Positions 8,804 to 17,077 of a stretch of 28,954 nt of DNA are shown piece after piece (the stretch's first letter is position 1; each line of letters starts with the position of its first letter). The notes beneath the pieces are model-generated. The model saw only the letters and a list, made by a program, of their open reading frames with translations. It did no database searches and had not been told where the DNA came from. Position numbers and translations under genes: made by a program. Origin of the DNA: CAZCAC01 sp964496575 (GTDB lineage Bacteria > Planctomycetota > UBA1135 > GCA-002686595); contig CAZCAC010000109.1 of the NCBI GenBank assembly GCA_964496575.1, forward strand, positions 1 to 28,954, read 5' to 3'.

Positions 8804-9979
8804 TCAGACCACCTCGCCGGCCCACAACTCCCGCGTGAAGTCCTCCCACCGTACGACCTCGATGCCATCCCTCGTCGTTCTCGGCGTCTCCACTCGCGAC
8901 ACGATCAGCTTGCGCCGCAGCGAGTGTTCCTCGCTGAGTGCCCGCATCCCCTTGAAATCGGCCGTCCGTACCGCGCGCGACGACTTGCACTCGATGGCCA
9001 GATCCATGGCGCCCACGATGAGGTCGACCTCGAAGCCGGAGCTCGTGCGCCAGAAGCTGAGCGAGTGATCGAGGCCACGGTAGGCCAGGTACGCTCGAAC
9101 CTCGTTGATCACGAAGTGCTCGAACGCGCGCCCGAACCTATCCGATCCCTCGGCGATGGTGGCTGCTTCCGGATGCAGCTGGTTCGCGACCCCGACGTCA
9201 AAGAGGTAGAACTTGGCGGTCTCGACCAGGCGCCGCTTCCGTCGTGCCCGCCATGGCTCCAGCCTGAAGCCGAGCAAGGTGTCGTCCAGGATCTGGAAGT
9301 AGCTGCGCACGGTCGCGGCGGACACTCCCGTCTCGCGGGCGAAGTTGGCGAAGTTGATCTGCTGGCCGTGGCCGAGCCCCACCATCTGCAAGAAGCGAGA
9401 GAAGGCGGGGATGTTGCGGGTGACCGACTCATCGATGATCTCGGTCTTGAGGTAGTTGTTAACGTACGCCTTCAAAAGTGGCCCGGGTTCGTCCACCAGG
9501 TAGTGGATGGGAAGGCCGCCGTGCTGGAGGAGCCGGGGCAGATCCACCTGGCCGATCTCGTGCGAGGTCAGCGGATGCATGAAGACGTCGATCGCACGTC
9601 CACCCAGGAGACTGCGCGACCCGCGGCGCAGCTTGCGTGCGCTCGACCCGCAGAGGACGAATCGAGTGGTCGTGTTCTCCAGCAGCCAGTGGACCTCTTC
9701 CAGGAGGACGGGCACGTGCTGGATCTCGTCGACGACCACGAGCTCGGGCTTTTCGGCCAGCACCTGCTCCCGCAAGAGACGCGGCTGCACGCTCAGCTCG
9801 GCACTCAGAGTCGTGTCGAGCAGGTCGTACCAGGCGGCGTCGGGGAATGCTCCGCGCAGGTACGTGGTCTTGCCGGTCTGGCGGGCCCCCCACAGGAAGG
9901 CCGCGGCTGAACCCGTCCGGGGGTTGGGCGTCCAGGGGATCGTCAGGGCGCGCTGGATCGGGCGAAATCGTTGTCCCAC
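8804..9979 (-). CDS. AAA-family ATPase with DUF4143 domain
   Basis: A 391-residue protein of the AAA_14/DUF4143 family. Walker A is GARQTGKT at residues 31-38. Walker B is VVVDEIQHV near 80-90, followed by a sensor-like FVLCGSSARKL. The middle has the usual YVNNYLKTEIIDESVTRN helix and a small winged-helix segment (FARETGVSAATVRSYFQIL). The C-terminal DUF4143 half ends in SGFEVDLIV and LAIECKSS, a PD-(D/E)xK-like arrangement seen in the family. The length is typical and the gene appears intact. The biochemical role of the family is not established; members are scattered by horizontal transfer and usually stand alone, as here. The start is a GTG at 9979; a nearby ATG is out of frame. The region just upstream is AT-richer than its surroundings and contains an inverted repeat. 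Confidence 0.92.
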   Translation of the reverse strand: MGQRFRPIQRALTIPWTPNPRTGSAAAFLWGARQTGKTTYLRGAFPDAAWYDLLDTTLSAELSVQPRLLREQVLAEKPELVVVDEIQHVPVLLEEVHWLLENTTTRFVLCGSSARKLRRGSRSLLGGRAIDVFMHPLTSHEIGQVDLPRLLQHGGLPIHYLVDEPGPLLKAYVNNYLKTEIIDESVTRNIPAFSRFLQMVGLGHGQQINFANFARETGVSAATVRSYFQILDDTLLGFRLEPWRARRKRRLVETAKFYLFDVGVANQLHPEAATIAEGSDRFGRAFEHFVINEVRAYLAYRGLDHSLSFWRTSSGFEVDLIVGAMDLAIECKSSRAVRTADFKGMRALSEEHSLRRKLIVSRVETPRTTRDGIEVVRWEDFTRELWAGEVV

Positions 9980-10020
9980 ATGCTGAATTTCGTGTAAATC
10001 AGTGACATTGTCAACGATTT
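9965..10020 (-). promoter_or_regulatory. Inverted repeat around the ATPase start with a TTGACA box
   Basis: AAATCGTTG (9965-9973) and CAACGATTT (10012-10020) form a 9-bp perfect inverted repeat flanking the GTG start at 9979. On the minus strand a perfect TTGACA lies at 10014-10009, overlapping the outer arm. The best -10 candidate at 17-bp spacing is GAAATT (9991-9986), which is weak. The AT-rich patch and the repeat suggest a promoter with autoregulation, but this rests on position only. Confidence 0.35.
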
Positions 10021-10188
10021 CCCTGAAATGGTGGCCCCAAAGCCCCGTTCTCGGCCCTGCCCGTCCTGGCCGAAGAACCCAGATGGGGCAGCCTCCCCCC
10101 GCTCAGGCAGCGACAAGAGGGGAGGAGCCGCGGCGGGAGGCTGGAGTGGTCCACAATCGGGGTGACGGGAGCATCGGGGACGGTGTCC

Positions 10189-11790
10189 TCAGTCGATGAC
10201 CTTCAGCAGGAAGCACGCGCGCAGGGCCTGCCATCTGGACACGAGCGGTTCCTGGCGCGCGGCGACCGCCTCGCCTCGGTGGCTGCCCGCCTCCGCCATC
10301 GTCCTGGGCGAGACCCCCTCGCTCGTGGGCCAGTCGCGAATCCACCGGTACGAACCCAGCACTCCGAGGTTCGCGTATCCGGCCGGGTTGTGCAGGCCAG
10401 TGATGTTCCACAGCATCGCGATGATCCAGGCACGCCGCTCCGGTTGGAGTCGTTTGTCTTCCAGGGCGTCGATCAGTACTGGGACAGCGGCGAAGCCCTT
10501 CCGGAAGAGACGATCCTCCGGCCCCTTGACCTCCTCGACGAAGCCCAGGTCCGGACGCCAGTGACCGCTTACCAGTGGGATTGTCGCCGAGGCGTCGATC
10601 TCCCCCACCCAGCGCCGCATCGCCTCCACGGCGGCGCGGGTCACCTGCTCCTCCCTCGCGTGCAGCCTCAGCGTGAAGGGAGCCGAGGCCGAGACGATCC
10701 GACCCGCCGCGGTCTCCTCGTCTGCGATGTCGTTCTCGTCGTGATAGAGGACCTGGACCCGGTGATCCCCCGGCGAGGTGAATGCGGCGTAGTCCGAGAG
10801 GCGGATCGAGAACCGGATGACCTCCCCCGACTCGAGCACGCGGCGGGAGAGCACTCCCCCACCCGCCGAGCCGAACCGGGACAAGGCGGGGACGGGGCGA
10901 CCATCCGGGCCAGTCACATCCAACCGGCATCGCGCGAAGCGTCCACTGCGGTAGCTCCCCCCTTCGCTCACCACGAAGGACTCCTCATCGACGTCGTCAT
11001 TCCTCAGCACGCAGGTGAGGATCGGAAACTCGGGGAAGACCACCTCGAGCTTCGCCTCCAGATCGATCAGGACTGTCAGCGGATCCGGCTTCCCCTGCGC
11101 CCGCCGCAGGACGGTCAGGTACAGCGCCTCGCGGTGGTTCGAGCGGTGACGCCCTTCGTCGTCGCTACGGATGCGGGCCAGCTCTGCGGCGAGAATGGTC
11201 TTCCAGTTTTCGGTGCCTCGGCGAGCCATCTCGAGCAGGCAGCTCTCGATCATCGGCCAGCGTGGGATCCGCATCGCCAGCTCGTAGCGCCACGCCAGCG
11301 TTTCGTCGTCGATCCGGGAGAGGTGGTTCGTGGACCCCGGAACGACCAGAACCAGGTCGCCGAGGTCGGTGACTCCTCGCTCGAAGGGCGCGGCAATGTC
11401 GGCCACCGCCCCGGCTCCACCGAGCCGCGCCACACTCTCCTCGTTCCGCCAGTCAGCTCGGACACTGAGATACCGGAATCCACCCCAGGGTCTGCCGCCC
11501 TCGAGCGGAAACCAGAATCGTCCCGAGGGGGCAGTGATCAGAGAGCTGCTCTGGTTCGCGCCCCAGCCGCCCGTGCCGTAGAAGACGTCGAAGCTCAGCT
11601 CGACGCCAGCGACGGGGGCGAGGTCCTCGTCGAGGATGCGCCCGACGAGGACGACCTCCTTCTCCACTTCCTGAGGAAGGCGTGGGTGCGATCGGATCGG
11701 CGACGCGCCGAGCCAGACCCAGAGGGTCGCGAGCAGGACGCAGCGGCCGGAGAATCGAGTGCTTCCTTTGCAGGTTGCGGTCGGCTTCAT
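10189..11790 (-). CDS. Exported protein of unknown function with N-terminal regulatory-like beta domain
   Basis: A 533-residue protein I do not recognise as a named family. An N-terminal hydrophobic segment (CVLLATLWVWLGASPIRS, about residues 17-34) looks like a signal peptide. Next comes a carboxypeptidase-regulatory-like unit (VLVGRILDEDLAPVAGVELSFD, about 46-68). The centre has a helical stretch and then a beta-rich stretch (GEVIRFSIRLSDYAAFTSPG, HRVQVLYHDEND) resembling an Ig-like fold. Near the C-terminus, AVPVLIDALEDKRLQPERRA looks like one HEAT-type helical pair. No catalytic motif is obvious. The ATG at 11790 is chosen because it is the start duplicated in the palindromic leader shared with the divergent gene at 11964. 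The gene ends 209 bp before the ATPase start; that gap shows no further gene. Confidence 0.75.
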   Translation of the reverse strand: MKPTATCKGSTRFSGRCVLLATLWVWLGASPIRSHPRLPQEVEKEVVLVGRILDEDLAPVAGVELSFDVFYGTGGWGANQSSSLITAPSGRFWFPLEGGRPWGGFRYLSVRADWRNEESVARLGGAGAVADIAAPFERGVTDLGDLVLVVPGSTNHLSRIDDETLAWRYELAMRIPRWPMIESCLLEMARRGTENWKTILAAELARIRSDDEGRHRSNHREALYLTVLRRAQGKPDPLTVLIDLEAKLEVVFPEFPILTCVLRNDDVDEESFVVSEGGSYRSGRFARCRLDVTGPDGRPVPALSRFGSAGGGVLSRRVLESGEVIRFSIRLSDYAAFTSPGDHRVQVLYHDENDIADEETAAGRIVSASAPFTLRLHAREEQVTRAAVEAMRRWVGEIDASATIPLVSGHWRPDLGFVEEVKGPEDRLFRKGFAAVPVLIDALEDKRLQPERRAWIIAMLWNITGLHNPAGYANLGVLGSYRWIRDWPTSEGVSPRTMAEAGSHRGEAVAARQEPLVSRWQALRACFLLKVID

Positions 11791-11975
11791 GGCTCGCTCT
11801 CGGGTCTCCGGACAGGGCCCCAGAGGGTACCGAACGGAGGTAGTGAGCCAGACCTGAACCACCTCGAATCCCCGCACCGCGGCGAATCGCGGTGGATTTG
11901 CCCTGGCTCCGCACCTCCGGTGGGTACCCTCTGGGGCCCTGTCCGGAGACCCGAGAGCGAGCCATGAAGTCGACC
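11779..11975. repeat. 197-bp near-palindrome giving both divergent genes the same leader
   Basis: The region is symmetric about position 11877. Arms 11785-11831 and 11923-11969 are identical over 47 bp when one is reverse-complemented. They include the start codon and second codon (ATGAAG) of both flanking genes. Outside and inside the perfect arms similarity continues with mismatches, and a central hairpin (CACCGCG 11875-11881, CGCGGTG 11888-11894) sits close to the axis. Each outward transcript would carry the same leader from GGTACCCTCTGGGGC to CGAGCCATGAAG. Within it CTCTGGG (11929-11935) can pair with CCCGAGAG (11950-11957, one bulged G), covering the purine stretch before the ATG. No clear -35/-10 pair is visible in the centre. 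Confidence 0.85.
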
Positions 11976-12404
11976 GACTACCAGCAATTCTGGACCAACC
12001 CCAGCATCGCCTTCGTCGGCCACACGGCGAAAGGCGGGTTCCCCAAGATCAGCTTCGGCGAGGCGAAGGCGCAGGGGCGTGAGGTCTACGCCGTCGATCC
12101 CTCGACCGACGAGGTCCTCGGCGAGAAGGCCTACCCGGACTTCGAGTCGTTGCCCGCGAAGGTCGCGGCCGCGGTGATCGAGGTGCCGAAGGAGGAGACC
12201 AGGGACTGGGTGGAGAAGGCCGCCGATGCCGGGATCGAGAAGATCTGGATCCACATGGCGCGGGACACGCCCGAGGCGGTCGCGCTCGCCGAGGAGCGGG
12301 GACTCACCTACTACACCGGCACCTGCGCGGTGATGTACCTGAAGCAGGGTTTCTCGTACCACTCGATCCACCGCTGGATCATGAAGCTGCTGGGCAAGTA
12401 CTGA
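11964..12404 (+). CDS. CoA-binding domain protein (YccU-like)
   Basis: A 146-residue single-domain protein with the Rossmann-like CoA_binding_2 fold. The first strand and loop IAFVGHTAKGGFPKISF is followed by GREVYAVDPSTDEVLGEKAYPDFESLP, where family members read close to NP....I.G...Y.sl. VAAAVIEVPKEETRDWVEKAADAGIEKIWIHM and a TYYTGTCAVMY segment complete the fold; the Cys-containing end motif is conserved in relatives. The family binds CoA or a related nucleotide, but the physiological role is unknown. Size and order are normal. The ATG at 11964 lies in the palindromic leader; GAGAGCGAG just upstream is a weak ribosome-binding site. The MATE transporter gene follows after 37 bp, so the two are likely one transcript. 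Confidence 0.9.
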   Translation: MKSTDYQQFWTNPSIAFVGHTAKGGFPKISFGEAKAQGREVYAVDPSTDEVLGEKAYPDFESLPAKVAAAVIEVPKEETRDWVEKAADAGIEKIWIHMARDTPEAVALAEERGLTYYTGTCAVMYLKQGFSYHSIHRWIMKLLGKY

Positions 12405-12441
12405 GCGACCAGCCCCCTCGACTTCACCCCCCGGCTCCTTC

Positions 12442-13791
12442 GTGACCGACCCGTCTCCCTCGATCCTGCGCCTCAGCGGGCCGCTGGTCATCTCCTTCGT
12501 GATGCGCGCGGCGTTCTCGCTGGTGGACACCGCCTACGCGGCGACGATCGGCGACTCAGCCCAGGCGGCGATCGGCCTGACCTTGCCGTTCGAGTTCCTG
12601 ATGATCGCGCTGTGGGTCGGGCTCTCGACCGGGTTGATCTCGTTCCTGTCACGCACCTTCGGCTCGCGGGAAGGTGAGAAGCTCGAGCAGTACGTGCGCG
12701 CCACCTGGAAGCTGGTGGCCATCCTGTCGCCCGTCTTCCTCCTGATCGGGGTGGGGATCTGGTTCTACGCGCCCCACATGGCGCTGGAGCCAGAGGTCGC
12801 CCGCTCGTTCCAGATCTACGGCGCCGTCCTGATCGGCGGCTCGGCGCTGAACTCCTTCTGGTCGATCGTGCCCGACTCCCTGGTCAAGGCGCACCACGAC
12901 ACGCGCTCGACGATGTGGGCGGGGATCCTCTCCAACCTGATCAACGTCGTCCTCAACACGGTCTTCGTGTTCGTGTTCCACTGGGGAATCTTCGGCATCG
13001 CCCTCTCGACGGTGATCGGGCGCTTCGGCGGGCTCTTCTACGCGCTGCACCGCGCCAGGGTCCACGAGGAGCGGCGGCGGAAGAGCTGGACGGAAGTGGT
13101 CCCCGGCCTCGACCCGCGCCCCTATCGCTCGCTCCTCTCGCTCGCCTTCCCGGCGGCGTTGACCTTCGTGCTGATGTCGTCGGAGATCTCGATCGTCAAC
13201 CTGCTGCTCGCCCATAGCTCGGAGCCGACCGCCGCGATCGCAGCGATGTCGATCTACAACCGGATCGTGCTGTTCGCCGTCAATCCGATGATCGCCGCCG
13301 CCGTCGCGATGCTCCCCTTCGCCGGGCGATTGCTGGGCCAGGGTGACGTCGCCGGGGTCCAGCGCGGGGTGCGGCAGATCACCGTCGCCACCGTGCTCTA
13401 CGTGGCTCTCCTGGTGACGCCGACGATGTTCCTCGCGGGACCCTGGATCGCCGAGGCGCTCGCGGAGTCGGACGTGACCGCCGAGTTCGCGACCTTCGCC
13501 CTGCGCCTGGTTCCCCTCGCGTGCCTCGCGGCGACGCCCTTCTTCATCTGCCGCCCGCTCTTCGAGGCGATGGGCCGCGGTCGGCCCGGGCTGGTGATGG
13601 CGGCGCTGCGCTACCTCGTGCTCTCGATCCCCCTCGCCTGGATCGGGCTGTTCCTCGCCGAGGGGGCCGGTCATCCCGGGCTGTACGGGCTTCTGATCGG
13701 CATGCTGCTCACCGCGGTGGTGACCTCGGTGGTCTTCGCGCGATGGACAGGATCGGCTCTGCGCAAGCTCGACGATGGACCGTCTGGATAG
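12442..13791 (+). CDS. MATE-family multidrug/Na+ efflux transporter
   Basis: A 449-residue polytopic membrane protein with about 12 hydrophobic helices in two similar halves, the MatE arrangement. Diagnostic segments include LRLSGPLVISFVMRAAFSLV, DTAYAATIGDSAQAAIGLTLPFEFL, GLSTGLISFLSRTFG and, in the second half, LLAHSSEPTAAIAAMSIYNR. Family members export cationic compounds in exchange for Na+ or H+; the substrate cannot be told here. The length is typical. The start is a GTG at 12442 without a good ribosome-binding site, 37 bp after the CoA-binding gene, suggesting co-transcription. The gene ends 47 bp before the broken end of the opposing DUF1552 gene, with a half palindromic element in the gap. 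Confidence 0.9.
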   Translation: MTDPSPSILRLSGPLVISFVMRAAFSLVDTAYAATIGDSAQAAIGLTLPFEFLMIALWVGLSTGLISFLSRTFGSREGEKLEQYVRATWKLVAILSPVFLLIGVGIWFYAPHMALEPEVARSFQIYGAVLIGGSALNSFWSIVPDSLVKAHHDTRSTMWAGILSNLINVVLNTVFVFVFHWGIFGIALSTVIGRFGGLFYALHRARVHEERRRKSWTEVVPGLDPRPYRSLLSLAFPAALTFVLMSSEISIVNLLLAHSSEPTAAIAAMSIYNRIVLFAVNPMIAAAVAMLPFAGRLLGQGDVAGVQRGVRQITVATVLYVALLVTPTMFLAGPWIAEALAESDVTAEFATFALRLVPLACLAATPFFICRPLFEAMGRGRPGLVMAALRYLVLSIPLAWIGLFLAEGAGHPGLYGLLIGMLLTAVVTSVVFARWTGSALRKLDDGPSG

Positions 13792-13805
13792 CGGGACATC
13801 GGGCG

Positions 13806-13838
13806 CGGAGGAGGCAGAGGACGCGGAGGTTTCACGCA
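13806..13838. repeat. Half-copy of the 2445-2555 palindromic element
   Basis: These 33 bases match the left arm at 2445-2477 in 30 positions (CGGAGGAGGCAGAG, then CGCGG, then GGTTTCACGCA). The second arm is absent. The half-copy lies between the MATE stop and the point where similarity of the DUF1552 gene to its family ends, so it may mark the breakpoint of the rearrangement that removed the 3' end of that gene. Confidence 0.7.
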
Positions 13839-14904
13839 CCGCGTCGAGGCCACGCAGCAGGTGCACGAGCTGCTCGACGTGAAAACGATTGATCCGGGCG
13901 ATCTTCCGCTGCTTCTCCGGGTCGTTCCCGTGGTGCGAGAGGTCGTGGTGACCGTCGGGGATCTCCAGGTTGCGGTAAGGGCGGTTGCTCCCCTCGTTCG
14001 CCACCATCAGCGTCGCGATCCGCGTGCTGTCGGTGCGCAAGGCGAGTACCACGAGATCGGCCATCAGCCGGACGTGCTCCCCGAAGTCGCGCGGAATCCC
14101 CTCGGGGCGAGCGGCGTCGGGGACCGCCTCGACGTACTGCTGCTCGGCGAACTCGATCCGCCGCTCCAGCTCCCGCACGCCGCTCAGGTACTCGTCGAGC
14201 TTCTGCCGATCCTCGTCGCCGAGGGAACGACGCAACCGCTTCCCGTCGGCCCGCACGAAGTCGAGCACGCTCCGCCGCCGCTCACGCCGCTCGGCCGCCG
14301 CAGTGGCGGACAGGGTGTCGTCGCCGCCGCGGAAGAGGCGGTCGAAGACGACCCGCGGGTCGACCTCTCGCGTCGCCGGGGTCGTGGCGGTCAGCCAGGA
14401 GATGTTGCTCGAATAGGCGCACGCGTAGCCCGAGTCGCACTGCCCCGACAGGCGGCCGCGCTCGCAGCCGAGGGCCAGGGAGCGAAAGCGCGTGCGGTCG
14501 CCGATCGCCGCCGCGGCGACCTGGTCGGCGGACGGGCCGACGCGCACCTGGCCGTCGGTCTTCAGCGGCTGAACGCCGGTGAGGAACGCCGCCGCCGCGC
14601 GAGCATGGTCGCCGGGGCCGTCGCCGTTGGGGCGCGCCTTGTCGCAGGTCAATCCACCGAGCACGGCGAGGCGATCGCGGAAGGGCTCGAGCGGGGCCAG
14701 GGTCGGCGGCAGCTCGAAGGAGGGGCCCTCGCTCGCGGGAACCCAGTCGGGCATGTGCGCCCCGTTCGGTACGTACACGTAGACGAGCCGGCGCGGGGCG
14801 GCCGACCCGCGAACGCGCGCCTCCCCCAGCGACTCGAGGAGCGGCAGCGCCAGCACGGTGCCGGCTCCGCGGAGGAACGTACGTCGGGAGAGGGGGCGCT
14901 TCAT
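13839..14904 (-). pseudogene. DUF1552 protein, C-terminally truncated
   Basis: The first 355 or so residues are a typical DUF1552 protein: a twin-arginine-like leader (MKRPLSRRTFLRGAGTVLALP), then RRLVYVYVPNGAHMPDWVP, DHARAAAAFLTGVQPLKTDG, ALGCERGRLSGQCDSGYACAYSS in parts, and HHDLSHHGNDPEKQRKIARINRFHVEQLVHLL. The family normally runs to about 430-450 residues, ending with a conserved block (LYGSGISDGNRHNHDxLP-like). Here similarity stops after GLDAVRE at about 13839. The frame then stays open into sequence antisense to the MATE gene until about 12649; that extension looks non-coding. Its ATG overlaps the stop of the DUF1592 gene by four bases (ATGA), so the two were translationally coupled. 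The functions of DUF1552/DUF1592 pairs are unproven; they are abundant in planctomycetes. Confidence 0.75.
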
Positions 14905-16534
14905 CGGGGCGTCTCGAGGCTGCGGTTGCAGAAGGCACTGAGAAGCACGATGCCTTCGATCATCGCGCGCAGGGTCGGTCGCTCGGGGTCGAGCCCCGAG
15001 AGCAGCGCGTCCACCGTCGCCGCGTCACTCTCGGTCAGCCCGCGGCCGAGCGCGTACACGAGGAGCTTCTCGGCCAAGCAGCGCACGAAGCCCTCCTCCT
15101 CGCGCAGCACCTCGACCAACTCCAGCGCGCCGTCGAAACTCCGGCCGTCGGGCAGCTCGCCACTCGCGTCGACCGGAAACGCGCCGTCCTTCACGCGCCA
15201 GACGCCGACGGGGTCGTAGTTCTCCAGCCCGAAGCCGAGCGGGTCCATCGTCACGTGGCAGACCGCGCAGGCGGGGTCGGCGCGGTGGATCTCCAGACGC
15301 TCGCGCATCGAGGCGGCGGTCACCGCCGCAGGGCTCTCGTCGAGCGCCTCGACCCCCGGTGGTGGCGGTGGCGGTGGAGTGCCGAGCAGCGTCTCCATGA
15401 TCCACTTGCCGCGCTTCACCGGCGACGTGCGGTTGGGGTTGCTGGTCAACGTGAGCACCGACGCGTGGGTGAGCACTCCCCGGCGTGGAAGCCCGGCCAG
15501 CGAGACGCGACGCATCTCCTTCCCGCGGACGCCGTCGAGGCCGTAGTGCGCCGCGAGCCGCTCGTCGGCGAAGGTGAACTCGCCGTCGATCAGCTCCCAG
15601 ACGCTGCGGTCCTCGCGCAGGATCGCCTCGAAGAAGAGCAGTGTCTCCTCCCGCATCGAGGTGCGTAGCTCTTCGTCGAAGCCGGGGAAGAGAGTCTCGT
15701 CCACGGAGGCGCGCTCCAGCGAGCGGACCTGCAGCCACTGCGCGGCGAATCCCGAGGCGAGGGCGCGCGATCGCGGCTCGGCGAGCATTCGATCGACCTC
15801 GGCGAGCAGCCGCGCATCGTCCAGGAGATCGCCGCGCCGCGCCGCCTCGAACAGCGCCTCGTCGGGGGCGCTGCTCCAGAGAAAGTACGAGAGTCGCGTG
15901 GCCAGCTCGAAGCTGTTCAGCGGGCGGGTCCCCTGCGCCCCGTCCGCAGGGAGGGGATCGAGCTCGGGGCGGAAGAGGAAGTGTCGAGGTACTTCTCGAA
16001 CATCGCGTCCGGCATCGAGAGCGCGTCGCCACTGGTATCGAAGCCGTGGCCCGCCCCTTCGGCGGGAAAGAGCTCGTCCGCGGGGAAGTCGATGCCGAAG
16101 AGGTCGCGGATCGTGTGGCGGTACTCGGTGTGGTTGAGGCGCCGCAGCACCGGTCGTCCCGGTTCGGTGACCTCGCGCTCGGTGTCGAAGGAAAAGCTGG
16201 CCTCGATCCAGCCGAGGAGCGCTCTTCGCTCGCTCTTCAGGAGACCCGAGCGCGCCCCCGGCGGCATCGAGCCGTCGACGACGCGATCGCGAATCGACTG
16301 CCAGCCGGCGGGATCCTTCAGCGCGGTCGCTTCATCGACGTAGACGGAGACATCGAACTCGCCGTTGCGGATCCGGGTGCCGTGGCAGCGCATGCAGTGC
16401 CGGTCGAGGAGCGGCAGGACGGCGGCCTCGTAGTCGTCGGTCACCGCCGCCGACCACCCACCGAACAGCGGAGTCGACGAGAGGCAGAGCGCGGCGAACA
16501 TGAGCCGACCGGGGTGGTGGAGGGTGCGGCTCAT
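14901..16534 (-). pseudogene. DUF1587/DUF1592/DUF1588/DUF1585 cytochrome-type protein with internal deletion and frameshift
   Basis: The N-terminal part (from 16534) has a signal peptide, a c-type heme site C47-M-R-C-H51 in LDRHCMRCHG, a SMPP motif and a DUF1587 block (VLRRLNHTEYRHTIRDLFGIDFP) ending at MFEKYLD. There the frame changes: the next frame resumes at HFLFRPELDP (from 15983) and continues through DUF1592, DUF1588 (GVLTHASVLTLTSNPNRTSPVKRGKW; a second heme-like CAVCH) and DUF1585 to 14901. Family members have roughly 130-200 residues between these points, including DUF1595; they are missing. The junction is confined to about 15981-15988. The rest of the 3' half is intact, so the lesion is young or an assembly error. 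It leads an operon with DUF1552. Confidence 0.8.
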
Positions 16535-16552
16535 GACGGTTCGATCCAGCTC

Positions 16553-16744
16553 CTAGCTCTCTTGTTTCAGCTTCCCTGCGCCGACGTAGAGGTCCAGTGG
16601 CCGGCACAGCCACTTCTCCTCACCGGCAACGCGTCCACACTTCCTGCAGATGAAGTGAGGGTCGACAACGATAGCGCGGATCTCCTCGAAGCAGTTGGCG
16701 ATCTGCTCCTTCTTCCAGTCGCATAGAGTCTTGATACTTCCCAT
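16553..16744 (-). CDS. Small CxxC protein of unknown function
   Basis: A 63-residue protein with the sequence pattern of a conserved hypothetical family: an N-terminal helical part (IKTLCDWKKEQIANCFEEIRAIV), then DPHFICRKCGRVAGEEKWLCRPLDL. The CRKC pair with a further Cys (WLC) and the early Cys residues suggest a small zinc-ribbon-like or redox site; this is inference. The ATG at 16744 is chosen over upstream in-frame starts because a good GGGGAGA ribosome-binding site lies just before it and a promoter-like site with a dyad lies 40-75 bp upstream. It ends 18 bp before the start of the decayed DUF1592 gene, so it could head that operon. Confidence 0.7.
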   Translation of the reverse strand: MGSIKTLCDWKKEQIANCFEEIRAIVVDPHFICRKCGRVAGEEKWLCRPLDLYVGAGKLKQES

Positions 16745-16784
16745 GGTCTCCCCGGTGATCCTCTCAGAGATGCCCGTCGATGCC

Positions 16785-16825
16785 ACCTCATTACTACCCG
16801 CCCGCGGGTAGCCTGACAATGAGGT
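16785..16825 (-). promoter_or_regulatory. Candidate promoter with a dyad in the -35/-10 spacer
   Basis: On the minus strand TTGTCA (16819-16814) is followed, after exactly 17 bp, by TAGTAA (16796-16791), a plausible but imperfect -35/-10 pair about 40 bp from the 63-aa gene start. The spacer contains a perfect inverted repeat, CTACCCG (16794-16800) and CGGGTAG (16805-16811). A second perfect repeat, ACCTCATT (16785-16792) and AATGAGGT (16818-16825), overlaps both boxes. A dyad between -35 and -10 is the geometry of MerR-type activator sites and also of many repressor operators; no regulator gene is adjacent. Confidence 0.5.
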
Positions 16826-17077
16826 GAATTCCCCGTACCTCCCGGGCCCTCTCGGCAGGGCTTCCCCCCGTCCTTCGAGCCCCGGCGCGGCCCACATCCC
16901 GCGGACCGCTCCTCCTTCTCGGCCGGCGAAGCGGAGGAGTTGAGAGCTTCCGGCATGCTCTCACCGGTGAGTAGCTGTGGACCCGGAGATCTGGATGATG
17001 ACCGACTTGGCGTACGGCGATCCGCGCACTACCCTCTCGAGCCCCCACGATCGTTTCACTACCACTATCCGGAATCA
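16826..17077. other. Intergenic region between the divergent CxxC and arsC-like genes
   Basis: Together with the dyad this makes a 333-bp gene-free stretch. It contains a bulged hairpin (CTCCTCCTTC near 16908 with GAAGCGGAGGAG near 16928) and a smaller one, GAGAGC/GCTCTC (about 16941-16961). I see no convincing promoter for the arsC-like gene and no open frame with protein-like sequence. Confidence 0.5.

Noticed and set aside
10002..10199. Plus-strand open frame of about 65 codons between the ATPase and the unknown exported protein
   Set aside because: Pro/Arg/Gly-rich low complexity, no ribosome-binding site, and no family-like pattern.
11778..11976. Same peptide (HGSLSGLRTGPQRVP) readable on both strands
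   Set aside because: A direct consequence of the DNA palindrome, not evidence for a translated product.
12649..13838. Continuation of the DUF1552 frame antisense to the MATE gene
   Set aside because: The sequence after GLDAVRE is His/Arg/Glu-rich low complexity with no family similarity; it is open only because the natural stop was lost.
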